Shown here piece after piece: positions 1 through 7,435 of a DNA stretch of 31,352 nucleotides. The position numbers and the translations under genes were made by a program. Each line of letters starts with the position of its first letter. Positions within the stretch are counted from its first letter, which is position 1. This DNA is from a virus. The notes beneath the pieces were generated by a model. That model worked only from the letters and a program-made list of their open reading frames with translations. It was not told the DNA's origin and did not search any database. The stretch spans positions 1 through 31,352 of the IMG/VR virus record IMGVR_UViG_3300043409_000621, one strand, 5' to 3'.

Positions 1-72
1 CTAGATAGAACAGTCATGAGGATTGTAGAGATAGCTACACCAGCACAAGCAACAAAAAAAGTATCAATTTAA
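1..72 (+). CDS. 3' end of an upstream gene (partial)
   Basis: An open frame enters from the left edge in frame 1 and ends at TAA (70-72), giving the last 23 residues, ending ATPAQATKKVSI. It lies 14 bases before the next start on the same strand, so it is probably the preceding gene of the same operon. The fragment is too short to assign a family; crAss-like phages often have a helicase or another replication protein at such a position, but that is only context. Confidence 0.55.
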   Translation, partial: LDRTVMRIVEIATPAQATKKVSI

Positions 73-86
73 AATGTAAATAGAAT

Positions 87-761
87 ATGAGAAAAGAAAA
101 AGAAAAAGAGTTTTTTGCGCAACACATGGAGACATTTAGATCTCATGGTATTGCAGATCCTACATTTATTATTAAGACAGCTTACTTTGTAAAAGGTAAA
201 GCAGAAAGGCAATTTCAGCTTTTTGAGTCTGAAATAACTAAAGGAACTGATATATACATAGAGTTCTATGACAATGTCAAAGATGAAAAAGATAATGTTA
301 CTGACATTGTACCTTTTAATTCTGATAGACAATTGTTTAAGTATAAGAGCAATCCTTATTATGGAGAAGAGTATGAGATGAAAGAAGGTATGAACTATAA
401 AGGGGAACCTTACAAACTTTATACTATTCCTGTAACTGAATTGCGTGCTGTTCTTAAAGATAGTACTGAAATACCTTATAATGTATATCAAAAAAGAAAA
501 GATGTAGGTGAACCTGCTGAAGACACAGTTGAAAACATTAAACTGCCAAGACTTCAGAAGTCTTTATTTCCTGATTTTGAACAAGAATTTCCTAATAAAG
601 AAGATAAGTTATCACTTGATGAGGTTTACAATACAGAAATTGCAGATGCACCTTTATCTGAAATAACTATCAGAGATCTTGCAGCAATTATGCTTATGAA
701 ACCTATAAGTGCAAGACCTTGGTTGAATGATATTATTAAACAAACAAAAAGTGAAATATGA
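87..761 (+). CDS. Conserved phage protein of unknown function, upstream of Sak4-like ATPase
   Basis: This encodes 224 residues that I do not recognise. The protein is soluble and highly charged, with a Lys/Glu-rich N-terminus, no membrane segment and no obvious catalytic motif. The C-terminal third (EITIRDLAAIMLMKPISARP) is more hydrophobic and probably helical. Its last codons overlap the start of the Sak4-like gene in an ATGA junction (758-761), which implies translational coupling and suggests a role in the same recombination or replication step. The start follows an A-rich leader with no Shine-Dalgarno site, as for most genes here. Confidence 0.8.
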   Translation: MRKEKEKEFFAQHMETFRSHGIADPTFIIKTAYFVKGKAERQFQLFESEITKGTDIYIEFYDNVKDEKDNVTDIVPFNSDRQLFKYKSNPYYGEEYEMKEGMNYKGEPYKLYTIPVTELRAVLKDSTEIPYNVYQKRKDVGEPAEDTVENIKLPRLQKSLFPDFEQEFPNKEDKLSLDEVYNTEIADAPLSEITIRDLAAIMLMKPISARPWLNDIIKQTKSEI

Positions 762-1483
762 GTATAGTACTTCCAACAAATAAAGTAATGGCTACTCAAG
801 TTAACCCAAAGAGGTTACTTGTTTATTCAAAACCTAAAACTGGTAAAACAACTGCTTTTGCAGGACTTGAAAACAATCTAATTATAGATTTGGAGAATGG
901 TTCAGATTATGTGGATGCTTTAAAAGTAAAAATTAATTCTTTACAGGAGTTACTTGATACCGGTAAAGCAATTAAAGAAGCCGGTAAACCTTATAAGTAT
1001 GTTACTATAGATACTGTAACTGCTTTAGAGACTATGATTATGCCGCTTGCCATTAAATTGTATAAAGCAACTGCAATGGGAAAATGTTTTACAGGTGATA
1101 CTGTTGCTACTTTACCAAATGGTGCAGGATATTTATATATCCGTGAAGCTTTTTTTCAAGTTTTAGATTTTATTGATACCTTAGCACCCCATATTATTTT
1201 ATCAGGTCACATTAAGGACAAGGTAGTTGATGATAAGGGAGAAATGGTTATGTCTGCCAATATTGATTTAACTGGTAAGATAAAATCATTAATATGTGCC
1301 CAAGCTGATGCTATAGGTTACATGTACAGAAAAGAAAATAAAACTATTTTAAGCTTTAAAACTAATGAAGAGGTTACTTGCGGTGCAAGACCTGAACATT
1401 TAAGAAATCAAGAGATAGTAATCACACAATTAGAGAGTGGAGTATTAACTACTTCATGGGACAAAGTATTCATTAACAATTAA
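758..1483 (+). CDS. Sak4-like RecA-family ATPase (AAA_24), putative single-strand annealing recombinase
   Basis: The 241-residue protein has a P-loop at residues 24-31 (SKPKTGKT) and a Walker B-like strand at 81-85 (YVTID). Its length and layout fit the phage nucleotide-binding AAA_24 family, which includes Sak4. Sak4 proteins are minimal RecA-like ATPases that promote single-strand annealing together with a cognate SSB. The next gene is a probable SSB, which supports this reading. The first Walker A glycine is replaced by Ser24, while GKT is intact. Residues 108-117 (MGKCFTGDTV) superficially resemble an intein start, but nothing is inserted. The start overlaps the preceding gene by 4 bases. 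The ATPase family is fairly certain; the annealing role is inferred. Confidence 0.85.
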   Translation: MSIVLPTNKVMATQVNPKRLLVYSKPKTGKTTAFAGLENNLIIDLENGSDYVDALKVKINSLQELLDTGKAIKEAGKPYKYVTIDTVTALETMIMPLAIKLYKATAMGKCFTGDTVATLPNGAGYLYIREAFFQVLDFIDTLAPHIILSGHIKDKVVDDKGEMVMSANIDLTGKIKSLICAQADAIGYMYRKENKTILSFKTNEEVTCGARPEHLRNQEIVITQLESGVLTTSWDKVFINN

Positions 1484-1494
1484 TATAAATAACA

Positions 1495-2181
1495 ATGGGA
1501 TTAAGTACAAAAGATCTAGTAACAAGTGGAGGCGGAGGGCTTCCTAAAACAATTGCACCTGGTAATCACAGATTAAAAATCAATAGCTTAGTGCTAGAAG
1601 ATTTTACTTTTATTGATGGAGCTAAACATTTAATTTTGAATGTTGAAACAGAACCAATTGAAGGTTTTGAAGGATTTTTCTTTGATAAAACTGATGAGAG
1701 TCTGGGAAAACATAAAGGTCAAGTAGGTAAAGTTAAAGGTAGTATGTATGCATTTGCAGACGGTACTACTAAAAGCGGAATTAAGATTGAAAGAGATAAA
1801 TCCCTTATGATTTATTTTAAAAGTTTATGTAATAATCTAGATATTTCTCAATGGTTTGAGAGTCAAGATAATTTACATGATACTATTGATCATTTTGTAA
1901 TTGCTTTTAATAAAACTGCACCATTTAAAGATATATATCTAGATTTTTGTGTAGCTGGTAGAGAGTATACTGATAAAAATGGTTACAATAACTATAATTT
2001 ATATCTTCCAAAAGCAGACAAAGGTAAATATGCTTATGGTAGTATTAAAGATGGTAAAGTATTAACTTTTAATGAAAGTGTTCATTTAAAGAAACAAGAA
2101 GTACAAGAAGTTAAAAACTTTGGTGATGATGATAGTTTATCTATTCCAAATAAAACTTCTACTGATTTTAGCTTAGACTAA
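1495..2181 (+). CDS. Putative single-stranded DNA-binding protein
   Basis: This 228-residue protein starts with a glycine-rich stretch (SGGGG, residues 11-15). A beta-rich body follows, then a charged, flexible C-terminus with an acidic patch (GDDDS) ending STDFSLD. That layout suits the SSB-like proteins crAss-like phages carry beside a Sak4-like ATPase, but I cannot confirm an OB fold by eye. It would coat ssDNA during replication and support annealing. It lies 11 bases after the Sak4-like gene and closes this transcription unit, being followed at once by a terminator. The function rests on position and general features, so it is tentative. Confidence 0.55.
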   Translation: MGLSTKDLVTSGGGGLPKTIAPGNHRLKINSLVLEDFTFIDGAKHLILNVETEPIEGFEGFFFDKTDESLGKHKGQVGKVKGSMYAFADGTTKSGIKIERDKSLMIYFKSLCNNLDISQWFESQDNLHDTIDHFVIAFNKTAPFKDIYLDFCVAGREYTDKNGYNNYNLYLPKADKGKYAYGSIKDGKVLTFNESVHLKKQEVQEVKNFGDDDSLSIPNKTSTDFSLD

Positions 2182-2195
2182 TTAAATAGTCAAAG

Positions 2196-2229
2196 AGGAG
2201 TCAGTTATTGCTTCTGGCTCCTTTTTTTA
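2196..2229 (+). terminator. Rho-independent terminator after the SSB-like gene
   Basis: A 9-bp stem pairs 2196-2204 (AGGAGTCAG) with 2214-2222 (CTGGCTCCT) with one G-U pair. A 9-base loop separates the arms, and a run of seven T follows. It separates the Sak4/SSB unit from the primase gene. Confidence 0.85.
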
Positions 2230-2244
2230 TTTTAATTATGTGTT

Positions 2245-3225
2245 ATGATTTCAACTAAAGGATTAATCTCTGATGTAAAAGATGTACCTGATGAGTGGGT
2301 ATTTGAATATTATTTAAATCTAAAGGAAAAGCTTAGTGGTCAAAATATAAAAATGCTATCTGCATTTAATCCAAAAGATAAGGTTCCGTCAATGTTTGTT
2401 TATTATGATGTAGTTTCTAATACATATAAGTTTAAAGACTTTTCTTCAGGTAATCAAGGCAATGGTTGGAAACTAATACAGCTTTTATATAATCTTTCTA
2501 TTGGTGATGCTGCTAAAAAGATTATGAATGATTATCATAGTTATTTAAAAGATAATAAAGTAGCTGAAACTAGGGAAATCATTATTCATGATAAGTTCAA
2601 AGTAGTAGATTATGAAATGAGGCATTGGAATAGTTTAGATCAAATCTATTGGACAGGATTTAAAATTGGATCAAAAATACTTGATGAGTATAATGTGGTT
2701 CCTTTAGAATTCTTTACAATGGAGAAAGAAGAAACAGATGGTACTATAACTTCATTTGTATTTAAGAAACCATATACTTATGGTTATTTTAGAAATGACG
2801 GGAGTTTATACAAAATTTACATGCCCAGGGTACCAGATAAGAAATTTATAAAGGTTGAGAATTATATTCAAGGTGTAGATCAGCTTAAGTATAATAGTAA
2901 ATATTTATTGATTAGCTCATCTCTTAAGGATCTAATGTGTTTTAATAAACTAGGTATTAATAATATTGAAGTAATTGCTCCGGACAGTGAGAATACTATG
3001 ATTGGTGAAAGAGCTATGAGTGAGTTAATGAGATCTTATCAGAAGATAATAGTTTTATTTGATAATGATGATCCGGGGATTAAAGCAGCTGAAAGATATA
3101 AAATGAAATATGGTTTTAATTATATTATTTTACCTATGGAAAAAGATTTATCTGATTCAGTTAAAGTACATGGTATAGATAAAGTAAAAGAAACATTATT
3201 TTTACTATTAAAACAAGCATTATGA
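2245..3225 (+). CDS. DnaG-like TOPRIM primase (variant)
   Basis: The protein has 326 residues. The N-terminal part (about 35-95) follows the pattern of the DnaG zinc-binding/N-terminal region (KDKVPSMFVYYD, then YKFKDFSSGN and a helical segment), but no cysteine or histidine ligand set is visible. The C-terminal half carries a TOPRIM-like core: LLISSSLKDL at 221-230, VLFDNDDPGIKAA at 270-282 with Asp273 and Asp275, and KDLSD at 300-304. The first TOPRIM motif normally has a catalytic Glu; here the position holds serines. Its role would be RNA primer synthesis for the family B polymerase encoded downstream. It starts just after a terminator, so a promoter is expected in 2223-2244, and its stop overlaps the next start (ATGA). 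Family fairly sure; activity less so because of the missing Glu and zinc ligands. Confidence 0.8.
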   Translation: MISTKGLISDVKDVPDEWVFEYYLNLKEKLSGQNIKMLSAFNPKDKVPSMFVYYDVVSNTYKFKDFSSGNQGNGWKLIQLLYNLSIGDAAKKIMNDYHSYLKDNKVAETREIIIHDKFKVVDYEMRHWNSLDQIYWTGFKIGSKILDEYNVVPLEFFTMEKEETDGTITSFVFKKPYTYGYFRNDGSLYKIYMPRVPDKKFIKVENYIQGVDQLKYNSKYLLISSSLKDLMCFNKLGINNIEVIAPDSENTMIGERAMSELMRSYQKIIVLFDNDDPGIKAAERYKMKYGFNYIILPMEKDLSDSVKVHGIDKVKETLFLLLKQAL

Positions 3226-3647
3226 GTTGGTTATATGAAGGAAGACCTTTTAATGATAGCATGATTCCAGAAGGAGCTATAGGCTTTGTGTATGAGATGG
3301 AAGTTATTATTGATGGAAAGTCTGTAAGATATGTAGGTAAAAAGAACTTTTACTCAGTAACTAAAAAAAAGTTTGGTAAAAAAGAACTTGAAAATATAAC
3401 TGATAAAAGAACTAAAAAGTACAGCACCGTGACAAAACCTAGTTATGACAATTACTATAGTAGTAATATAACTCTTAAAGAAGCTCACAAAGCTGGTGTA
3501 AAGATTAAAAGATTTATGGTTAAAATATGTTTTTCCAAAATGGAACTTACATATTATGAAACTAAGTATCAATTCACAAGAGAAGTTCTTGAGAAAGAAG
3601 AATTCTTAAATGGAAATATACTTGGAAGATTCTTTAAAATAAAATAA
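3222..3647 (+). CDS. SegE-like GIY-YIG endonuclease family protein
   Basis: The 141-residue protein matches the layout of SegE-type GIY-YIG proteins of tailed phages. GFVY (21-24) and YVGKK (37-41) stand for the GIY and YIG strands. An SYDNYYSSN segment (74-82) corresponds to the usual W-DYYGS motif. YYETKYQF (111-118) contains the likely metal-binding Glu113, and the C-terminus NGNILGRFF is typical of the family. Such proteins are often free-standing homing or nicking endonucleases, but the family also includes proteins of unproved activity. It overlaps the primase stop by 4 bases and so looks co-translated rather than an independent insert. Confidence 0.75.
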   Translation: MSWLYEGRPFNDSMIPEGAIGFVYEMEVIIDGKSVRYVGKKNFYSVTKKKFGKKELENITDKRTKKYSTVTKPSYDNYYSSNITLKEAHKAGVKIKRFMVKICFSKMELTYYETKYQFTREVLEKEEFLNGNILGRFFKIK

Positions 3648-3648
3648 T

Positions 3649-3864
3649 ATGAGTAATGACAGACACATTTGGGAAGGTTGGACAGTTCAAGCCTTTATAG
3701 ATGAATTAGAACCAACATTTAATATGATTATGGATAATAGCTCTTGGCAAAAGCCATTTAAGAGTAAAGAGGAAGTAAAAACTTGGTGTAAGGATAATCA
3801 ACCTTATTACAAGAAACACATTCCTGAAGTAGCAAAACATTTTATTCAAAAAGCAAAATTATGA
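3649..3864 (+). CDS. Small hypothetical protein (71 aa)
   Basis: A 71-residue soluble protein rich in Trp and Lys (four Trp), likely helical; no family recognised. It starts 1 base after the SegE-like stop and overlaps the next small gene (ATGA at 3861-3864), so it belongs to a tightly coupled run of small early genes. Such clusters in phages often hold host-takeover or anti-defence proteins, but nothing in this sequence shows a particular role. Confidence 0.7.
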   Translation: MSNDRHIWEGWTVQAFIDELEPTFNMIMDNSSWQKPFKSKEEVKTWCKDNQPYYKKHIPEVAKHFIQKAKL

Positions 3865-4001
3865 TATCACAGAAATGTATTATAAGACTTCATGGTAGTT
3901 GTACAGAAATTCTGACTGGAGAGTTTCATAGCATTGCTGCTGCTAAAAGATGGTTAGACTTATGTTGGTCTAGGCCTTATACAATTGTAAAAATCAAATA
4001 A
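3861..4001 (+). CDS. Very small hypothetical protein (46 aa)
   Basis: The frame starts with ATG at 3861, overlapping the preceding stop in an ATGA junction, and ends with TAA at 3999-4001, two bases before the next start. It encodes MISQKCIIRLHGSCTEILTG and so on, with three cysteines and a C-terminal IVKIK. The coupling on both sides fills what would otherwise be a 140-base gap in a densely packed operon, which is the main support. The pattern of beta strand, then an AAKRWLDL helix, then beta strand suggests a small compact domain. No family recognised. Confidence 0.6.
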   Translation: MISQKCIIRLHGSCTEILTGEFHSIAAAKRWLDLCWSRPYTIVKIK

Positions 4002-4003
4002 CT

Positions 4004-4411
4004 ATGACAGAAAATGAAATGACAGGCCTTCTACTTAAGTTGGCTGACCTTGGTGTTACAGGTATTAAAGTACAATATGATGGTGGAGGAGACTCCGGTG
4101 CCGTGGAATGGATTGGATATACAACAGAAAAGTGTGCTACTCCAGAAGATGTAGATGATTATATAGATACTTGGGATAATGATGCAAATTTAGCTGATTT
4201 AGATTCAAGTGCTTATTCTTTAATTGAAGATTTTGCACAAGAAAGAATTCTTGAAGATATAGAAGACTGGTGGAATAATGAAGGTGGTTATGGAGATTTA
4301 TCTATATGTGTTCCTTCAGGTAAATATTGTATAAACAATCATATAAGAATTACTGAAACTGAAGATTATAAACATGGTGGTAGTTTACTAGAAAAAGCAG
4401 AAGATGAGTGA
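4004..4411 (+). CDS. Acidic hypothetical protein, possibly DUF6878-like
   Basis: A 135-residue, very acidic protein with the motif YDGGGDSGAVE (about residues 25-35) and a second conserved-looking motif WWNNEGGYGDLSI (about 88-100). This two-motif layout recalls the DUF6878 family found in phages and bacteria, for which no function is known to me. The strong negative charge could mean DNA mimicry, but that is speculation. It sits between two small genes, 2 bases after the first and overlapping the second by 8 bases. Confidence 0.7.
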   Translation: MTENEMTGLLLKLADLGVTGIKVQYDGGGDSGAVEWIGYTTEKCATPEDVDDYIDTWDNDANLADLDSSAYSLIEDFAQERILEDIEDWWNNEGGYGDLSICVPSGKYCINNHIRITETEDYKHGGSLLEKAEDE

Positions 4412-4589
4412 AAAAGAAAAAGCTGATGAAATGTATGATTATGCAGTTAAACTACATGGTTTTGATGAAGCTAAAGAACAAGCATTAAAGTCTGCTACAG
4501 CAACTCATTCATTAGCACCATATCAAGATGGTAAAATGAAAGCTAAAAGTTACTGGGAAAGAGTAATTGAACATTTAAAAAATAAATAA
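4404..4589 (+). CDS. Small hypothetical protein (61 aa)
   Basis: A 61-residue charged, probably all-helical protein starting MSEKEKADEMYDYAVKLHGF. It overlaps the acidic protein upstream and touches the DUF6915-like gene downstream (TAATG with a shared base at 4589). No family recognised. The coding assignment rests on tight coupling and codon use like its neighbours. Confidence 0.65.
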   Translation: MSEKEKADEMYDYAVKLHGFDEAKEQALKSATATHSLAPYQDGKMKAKSYWERVIEHLKNK

Positions 4590-4930
4590 TGGCACATCCG
4601 CTAGAACACTGTAAGACATCAGTTAAAAAATGGAAAGGTCAAATATCTGATTATCAGGCTATCCATGAGTGGCTAGATGAAACTAAGGCTTGGATTGGTC
4701 ATAGTAAACACAGAATGTTTAGACATCATAGTGAAGGTATATTTGAATGTGAAAGAGTATTTGGGAAAAGTTTTATTAATTCAGATGGTAAAACTGTATA
4801 CACAAGATATGTTGCTGAACAACATGTTAAGGAAGACTGCAATGGTTATGTACCAAGTGCTAAAGAATGGGTGGAAAATCTTGAGACACCTACCTTATGG
4901 ATGATTAAAACATTAAAAATTGAAGACTAA
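4589..4930 (+). CDS. DUF6915 family protein
   Basis: The 113-residue protein matches what I know of DUF6915: an MAHP start, then SVKKWKG and the helix IHEWLDETKAWIGHSKHRMF, then RHHSEGIFECERVFG (43-57), then EQHVKEDCNG (78-87) and a PSAKEWVENL tail. The histidine-rich RHH and EQHV motifs could bind metal, but the family's activity is unknown to me. It is found scattered in phages and bacterial mobile DNA. It is coupled to the genes on both sides by TAATG overlaps. Confidence 0.8.
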   Translation: MAHPLEHCKTSVKKWKGQISDYQAIHEWLDETKAWIGHSKHRMFRHHSEGIFECERVFGKSFINSDGKTVYTRYVAEQHVKEDCNGYVPSAKEWVENLETPTLWMIKTLKIED

Positions 4931-5025
4931 TGGAAAAACAACTATTTGTAATTGATGGTTACAGAATCTGGGCAACTTCTTATGATGAAGCTCTAGAACA
5001 CTACAATATGATTATAAAATTTTAA
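4930..5025 (+). CDS. Very small hypothetical protein (31 aa)
   Basis: ATG at 4930 shares its A with the upstream TAA stop, and the frame ends at TAA 5023-5025, ten bases before the next gene. The product (MEKQLFVIDGYRIWATSYDE and so on) looks like a beta hairpin followed by a helix (YDEALEHYNMI). It resembles the 46-residue product of 3861-4001 in layout: two strands, then a helix. It is too short for family assignment; support comes from the coupling and fit within the operon. Confidence 0.5.
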   Translation: MEKQLFVIDGYRIWATSYDEALEHYNMIIKF

Positions 5026-5035
5026 ATAAAAAGTA

Positions 5036-5437
5036 ATGGCAAAATTAAAATTTGACAAAGAAGAAACAAAGAATTTATTAAACATGCTAAAGTCAAGTGA
5101 TTCTGAGAATCATACTATAGCATTTCAAGCATTGGAAAATGCTGATCTTAAAGATTATAAAGGTGAGTTAATAGTGCTGTATAAGTTTTCTAAGTTACCA
5201 AAAGATACTTGGCAAACAGAAGCTCCAAAATCATATAAGATATTGAGTAAAGCTGCTGCACTAGGTGACAATAATCTTACTAGTGGTAAGTGTTTATCAC
5301 TTATGACTTCTAATGGATCTAGTAAAGATTCAATAGAAATGTTCTTAGAGAACTTTGTATTTGACATGGTGGGATTCTTAGGACAACTAGGATATCCGGC
5401 AGATAAATTTGAAATAAATATTAAACTAAAAAACTAA
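5036..5437 (+). CDS. Hypothetical protein (133 aa)
   Basis: A 133-residue soluble protein with an N-terminal helical region (KFDKEETKNLLNMLKS) and a C-terminal helix FVFDMVGFLGQLGYPADKF. No family recognised. It was probably the gene immediately upstream of the VWA/metallopeptidase gene before the homing element arrived: its TAA stop overlaps the ATG of the leftover VWA start at 5437. Confidence 0.7.
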   Translation: MAKLKFDKEETKNLLNMLKSSDSENHTIAFQALENADLKDYKGELIVLYKFSKLPKDTWQTEAPKSYKILSKAAALGDNNLTSGKCLSLMTSNGSSKDSIEMFLENFVFDMVGFLGQLGYPADKFEINIKLKN

Positions 5438-5508
5438 TGGATAAAGTTCAGAGTTTAAGTAAAGCTAGTAAAGACCTAATGTTGAAACTTACTATGTTTT
5501 CTTTCTAA
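5437..5508 (+). pseudogene. Leftover 5' fragment of the VWA/metallopeptidase gene
   Basis: A 23-codon frame begins in a TAATG overlap with the upstream stop, exactly where a coupled gene is expected. Residues 5-16 (QSLSKASKDLML) align with residues 8-19 (ESLAKASKNLML) of the intact gene at 6308, with 9 of 12 identical. Many codons differ silently, for example Ser AGT versus TCA and Leu TTG versus CTT. After 5484 the frame runs into the 3' end of the antisense LAGLIDADG gene and stops. I read it as the original gene start, cut off by insertion of the homing endonuclease gene and replaced by a diverged start downstream. Confidence 0.65.
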
Positions 5509-6285
5509 AAAAACTGTAGCATTGAGATAAATTAAACTAGATATTTTATTTAAGTTTTGTTTACCTTGATAAGTTAAAACATGTAATTGAGTTATCTTGC
5601 AATTTTTAGGGTTATATAATTTAGTTCTACTAATTGCAAGATTATCTATTAAGATATTCTGAACATTAATTAAAAAATCTTTTGGTCCTAACATGCTAAA
5701 TAGATAATCTTTAGATTTATCATTTGCATAAACACAACCATCTCCATCAAAATATCCTCTTATAAAATGATGTTGTAATAGTTCTGAAACAGTAGTAGGA
5801 AATTTTAATGTTGTTCCCTTATTAGGATAAAGACCATGAGTAAGTAGATCACTTACAAGTTTTGGTGAGGTGATTGATAGTTTTATTTGGTTTTGTCTAT
5901 TACCTGATTTATTAATAATTAATACAGGACCTGTATAATTAAGAAAGTTTTTAAACTTTTCTATAATATCTCTGTCCTTTTCTTGTAGAGATATTGATAG
6001 TACATTATTTGTAACATTACCATCTGCATACAGTAGACCTAAATAATAAGCTTTTTCTTCAGTATCTATAATACTAAAGAAATCTTTATTATGGGTATAT
6101 TTAGTTGCAGCTTCTGATAATGTTCTTAATTGTGTATTAGATTTTTTAATTATTGAATAAATAGTTTGTGGTGTACAGTTGCAATCTTTTGCAATTGCAT
6201 AACATGATGCACCAGAAACATATTTATTAATAATTTCTAATTTTGATAGAGGTAACTTATAACCTTTATTTTGTTTTATAACCAT
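5476..6285 (-). CDS. LAGLIDADG homing endonuclease with N-terminal helix-turn-helix
   Basis: The 269-residue protein has two LAGLIDADG helices, AYYLGLLYADG (79-89) and HHFIRGYFDGDG (172-183), whose acidic ends bind catalytic metal in this family. The N-terminal 60 residues (YAIAKDCNCTPQTIYSIIKK) look like a helix-turn-helix. It is closely related to the intron-encoded enzyme at 7641: both have IDTEEKAY, HHFIRGYFDGDG and FLERK. It is the only - strand gene among the + strand genes, and its start lies 22 bases from the divergent VWA gene start. I see no group I intron core around it, so it appears to be a free-standing homing gene inserted at the 5' end of the VWA gene. Its last codons overlap the leftover gene start. 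Confidence 0.88.
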   Translation of the reverse strand: MVIKQNKGYKLPLSKLEIINKYVSGASCYAIAKDCNCTPQTIYSIIKKSNTQLRTLSEAATKYTHNKDFFSIIDTEEKAYYLGLLYADGNVTNNVLSISLQEKDRDIIEKFKNFLNYTGPVLIINKSGNRQNQIKLSITSPKLVSDLLTHGLYPNKGTTLKFPTTVSELLQHHFIRGYFDGDGCVYANDKSKDYLFSMLGPKDFLINVQNILIDNLAISRTKLYNPKNCKITQLHVLTYQGKQNLNKISSLIYLNATVFLERKHSKFQH

Positions 6286-6307
6286 AGTACAAATATAATA
6301 CTATAAT

Positions 6308-7435
6308 ATGAATGTAACAAATAAAAATGAAAGTTTAGCAAAAGCTTCAAAGAATTTAATGCTTGTTGAGCCCTATTATGGGTTTTTTCTCATTACATTG
6401 AATAAGCTTTGGGACAATAAGAGAGTACCAACAGCAGGAGTTAGTAAGAATGGTATTAATTATCAACTTGCTATTAATTCTGATTTTTGGGAAGAACTTA
6501 ATGATGACCAAAGACTTGGTCTATTAAAACATGAATTGCTTCATATTGCATTTGGACATCTTACTACTTTCTTTAAGTTTAGTGATAAGAGAATGGCTAA
6601 TGTAGCAATGGACATGGAAATAAATCAGTATATTGAAAAGTCTTGGTTGCCAGGTGGGGAATATTCTAAAGAAGAATTTGATGAGATAAAAGAAAAGGTA
6701 ACAGAAGAAGTTAAAGCTGCAATAGAAGCTGAATTAAGTCCAGAAGAAATACTTGAAATTAGCAAAAAATGTCCTGGAAGAGGTATTTTCATTGAAGACT
6801 ATGCTGATTTGAATCTTGAACTTAAAGCTGGTTGTAGATATTACTATGACAAGCTTAAAGAGTTAAAAGATGAAAAAGATAAGAACGGCACTTGTGGTAA
6901 TGAATCTATGGATGAATTACTAGATAATATTGAATCTGCTAATGTTCCTGATCATAGCACTTGGGAGGAGTTTGATAATCTTACTGAAGCTGAGCAAAAG
7001 TTAATTGAGAAACAGTTACAGAAAATATTATCTGATGCTAAAGAACAAACTATTAAAAAGCGTGGCACTGTTCCTGGAGAAATAGAAGGTGTTATTGTTA
7101 TTGAAGAAATAGTAGCAGCTAAATTTGATTGGCGGGGTTATATTCGTAGATTTACTGGTGTAAGTACTAAAGTATTTACTAAGAAGATCAGAAGAAAAGA
7201 GAATAGAAGATTTTCTGACAATCCAGGACTTAAGATCAAGATGAAACAACATATGTTGTTAGGTATTGATACTTCAGGTTCTGTAAGTGATACTGAGCTC
7301 AAAGAATTTATGAATGAGATTCATCATATTTATAAGGCTGGTGTAGATATTACTATTATACAATGTGATACTAAGATTGGTTCTATTAAACCCTATACAG
7401 GTAAATTAGAACTAGAAGTTCAAGGTAGAGGTGGT
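6308..7435 (+). CDS. VWA-like metallopeptidase (DUF2201 type), exon 1
   Basis: Exon 1 encodes 376 residues. The N-terminal domain has a zinc-binding HELLH motif (75-79), followed by AFGHL, with a conserved NVAMDMEINQYI segment downstream. This is the DUF2201 putative metallopeptidase layout. A charged helical linker follows, then a VWA-like domain starting LLGIDTSGSVS with the MIDAS Asp321-Ser323-Ser325. The continuous frame would end at 7474, but the last 12 codons lie inside a group I intron. The true exon ends in GRGG at 7435 and continues in phase at 8403 for a spliced protein of 437 residues. The partner is the MoxR-type ATPase next door; such pairs act as chaperone or remodelling machines. 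The ATG has only 22 bases of leader after the antisense homing gene. Confidence 0.88.

Noticed and set aside
1075-1110. Intein-like start (CFTGDTVATLPNG) in the Sak4-like ATPase.
   Set aside because: The protein has normal length and continues directly with the expected helical region (REAFFQVLDFI). There is no intein body or C-terminal HN-C/S/T splice motif.
5476-6307. A second group I intron carrying the antisense LAGLIDADG gene.
   Set aside because: I found no P4/P7-type core pairing on either strand in the non-coding margins, and a full VWA gene start is present downstream, so splicing is not needed.
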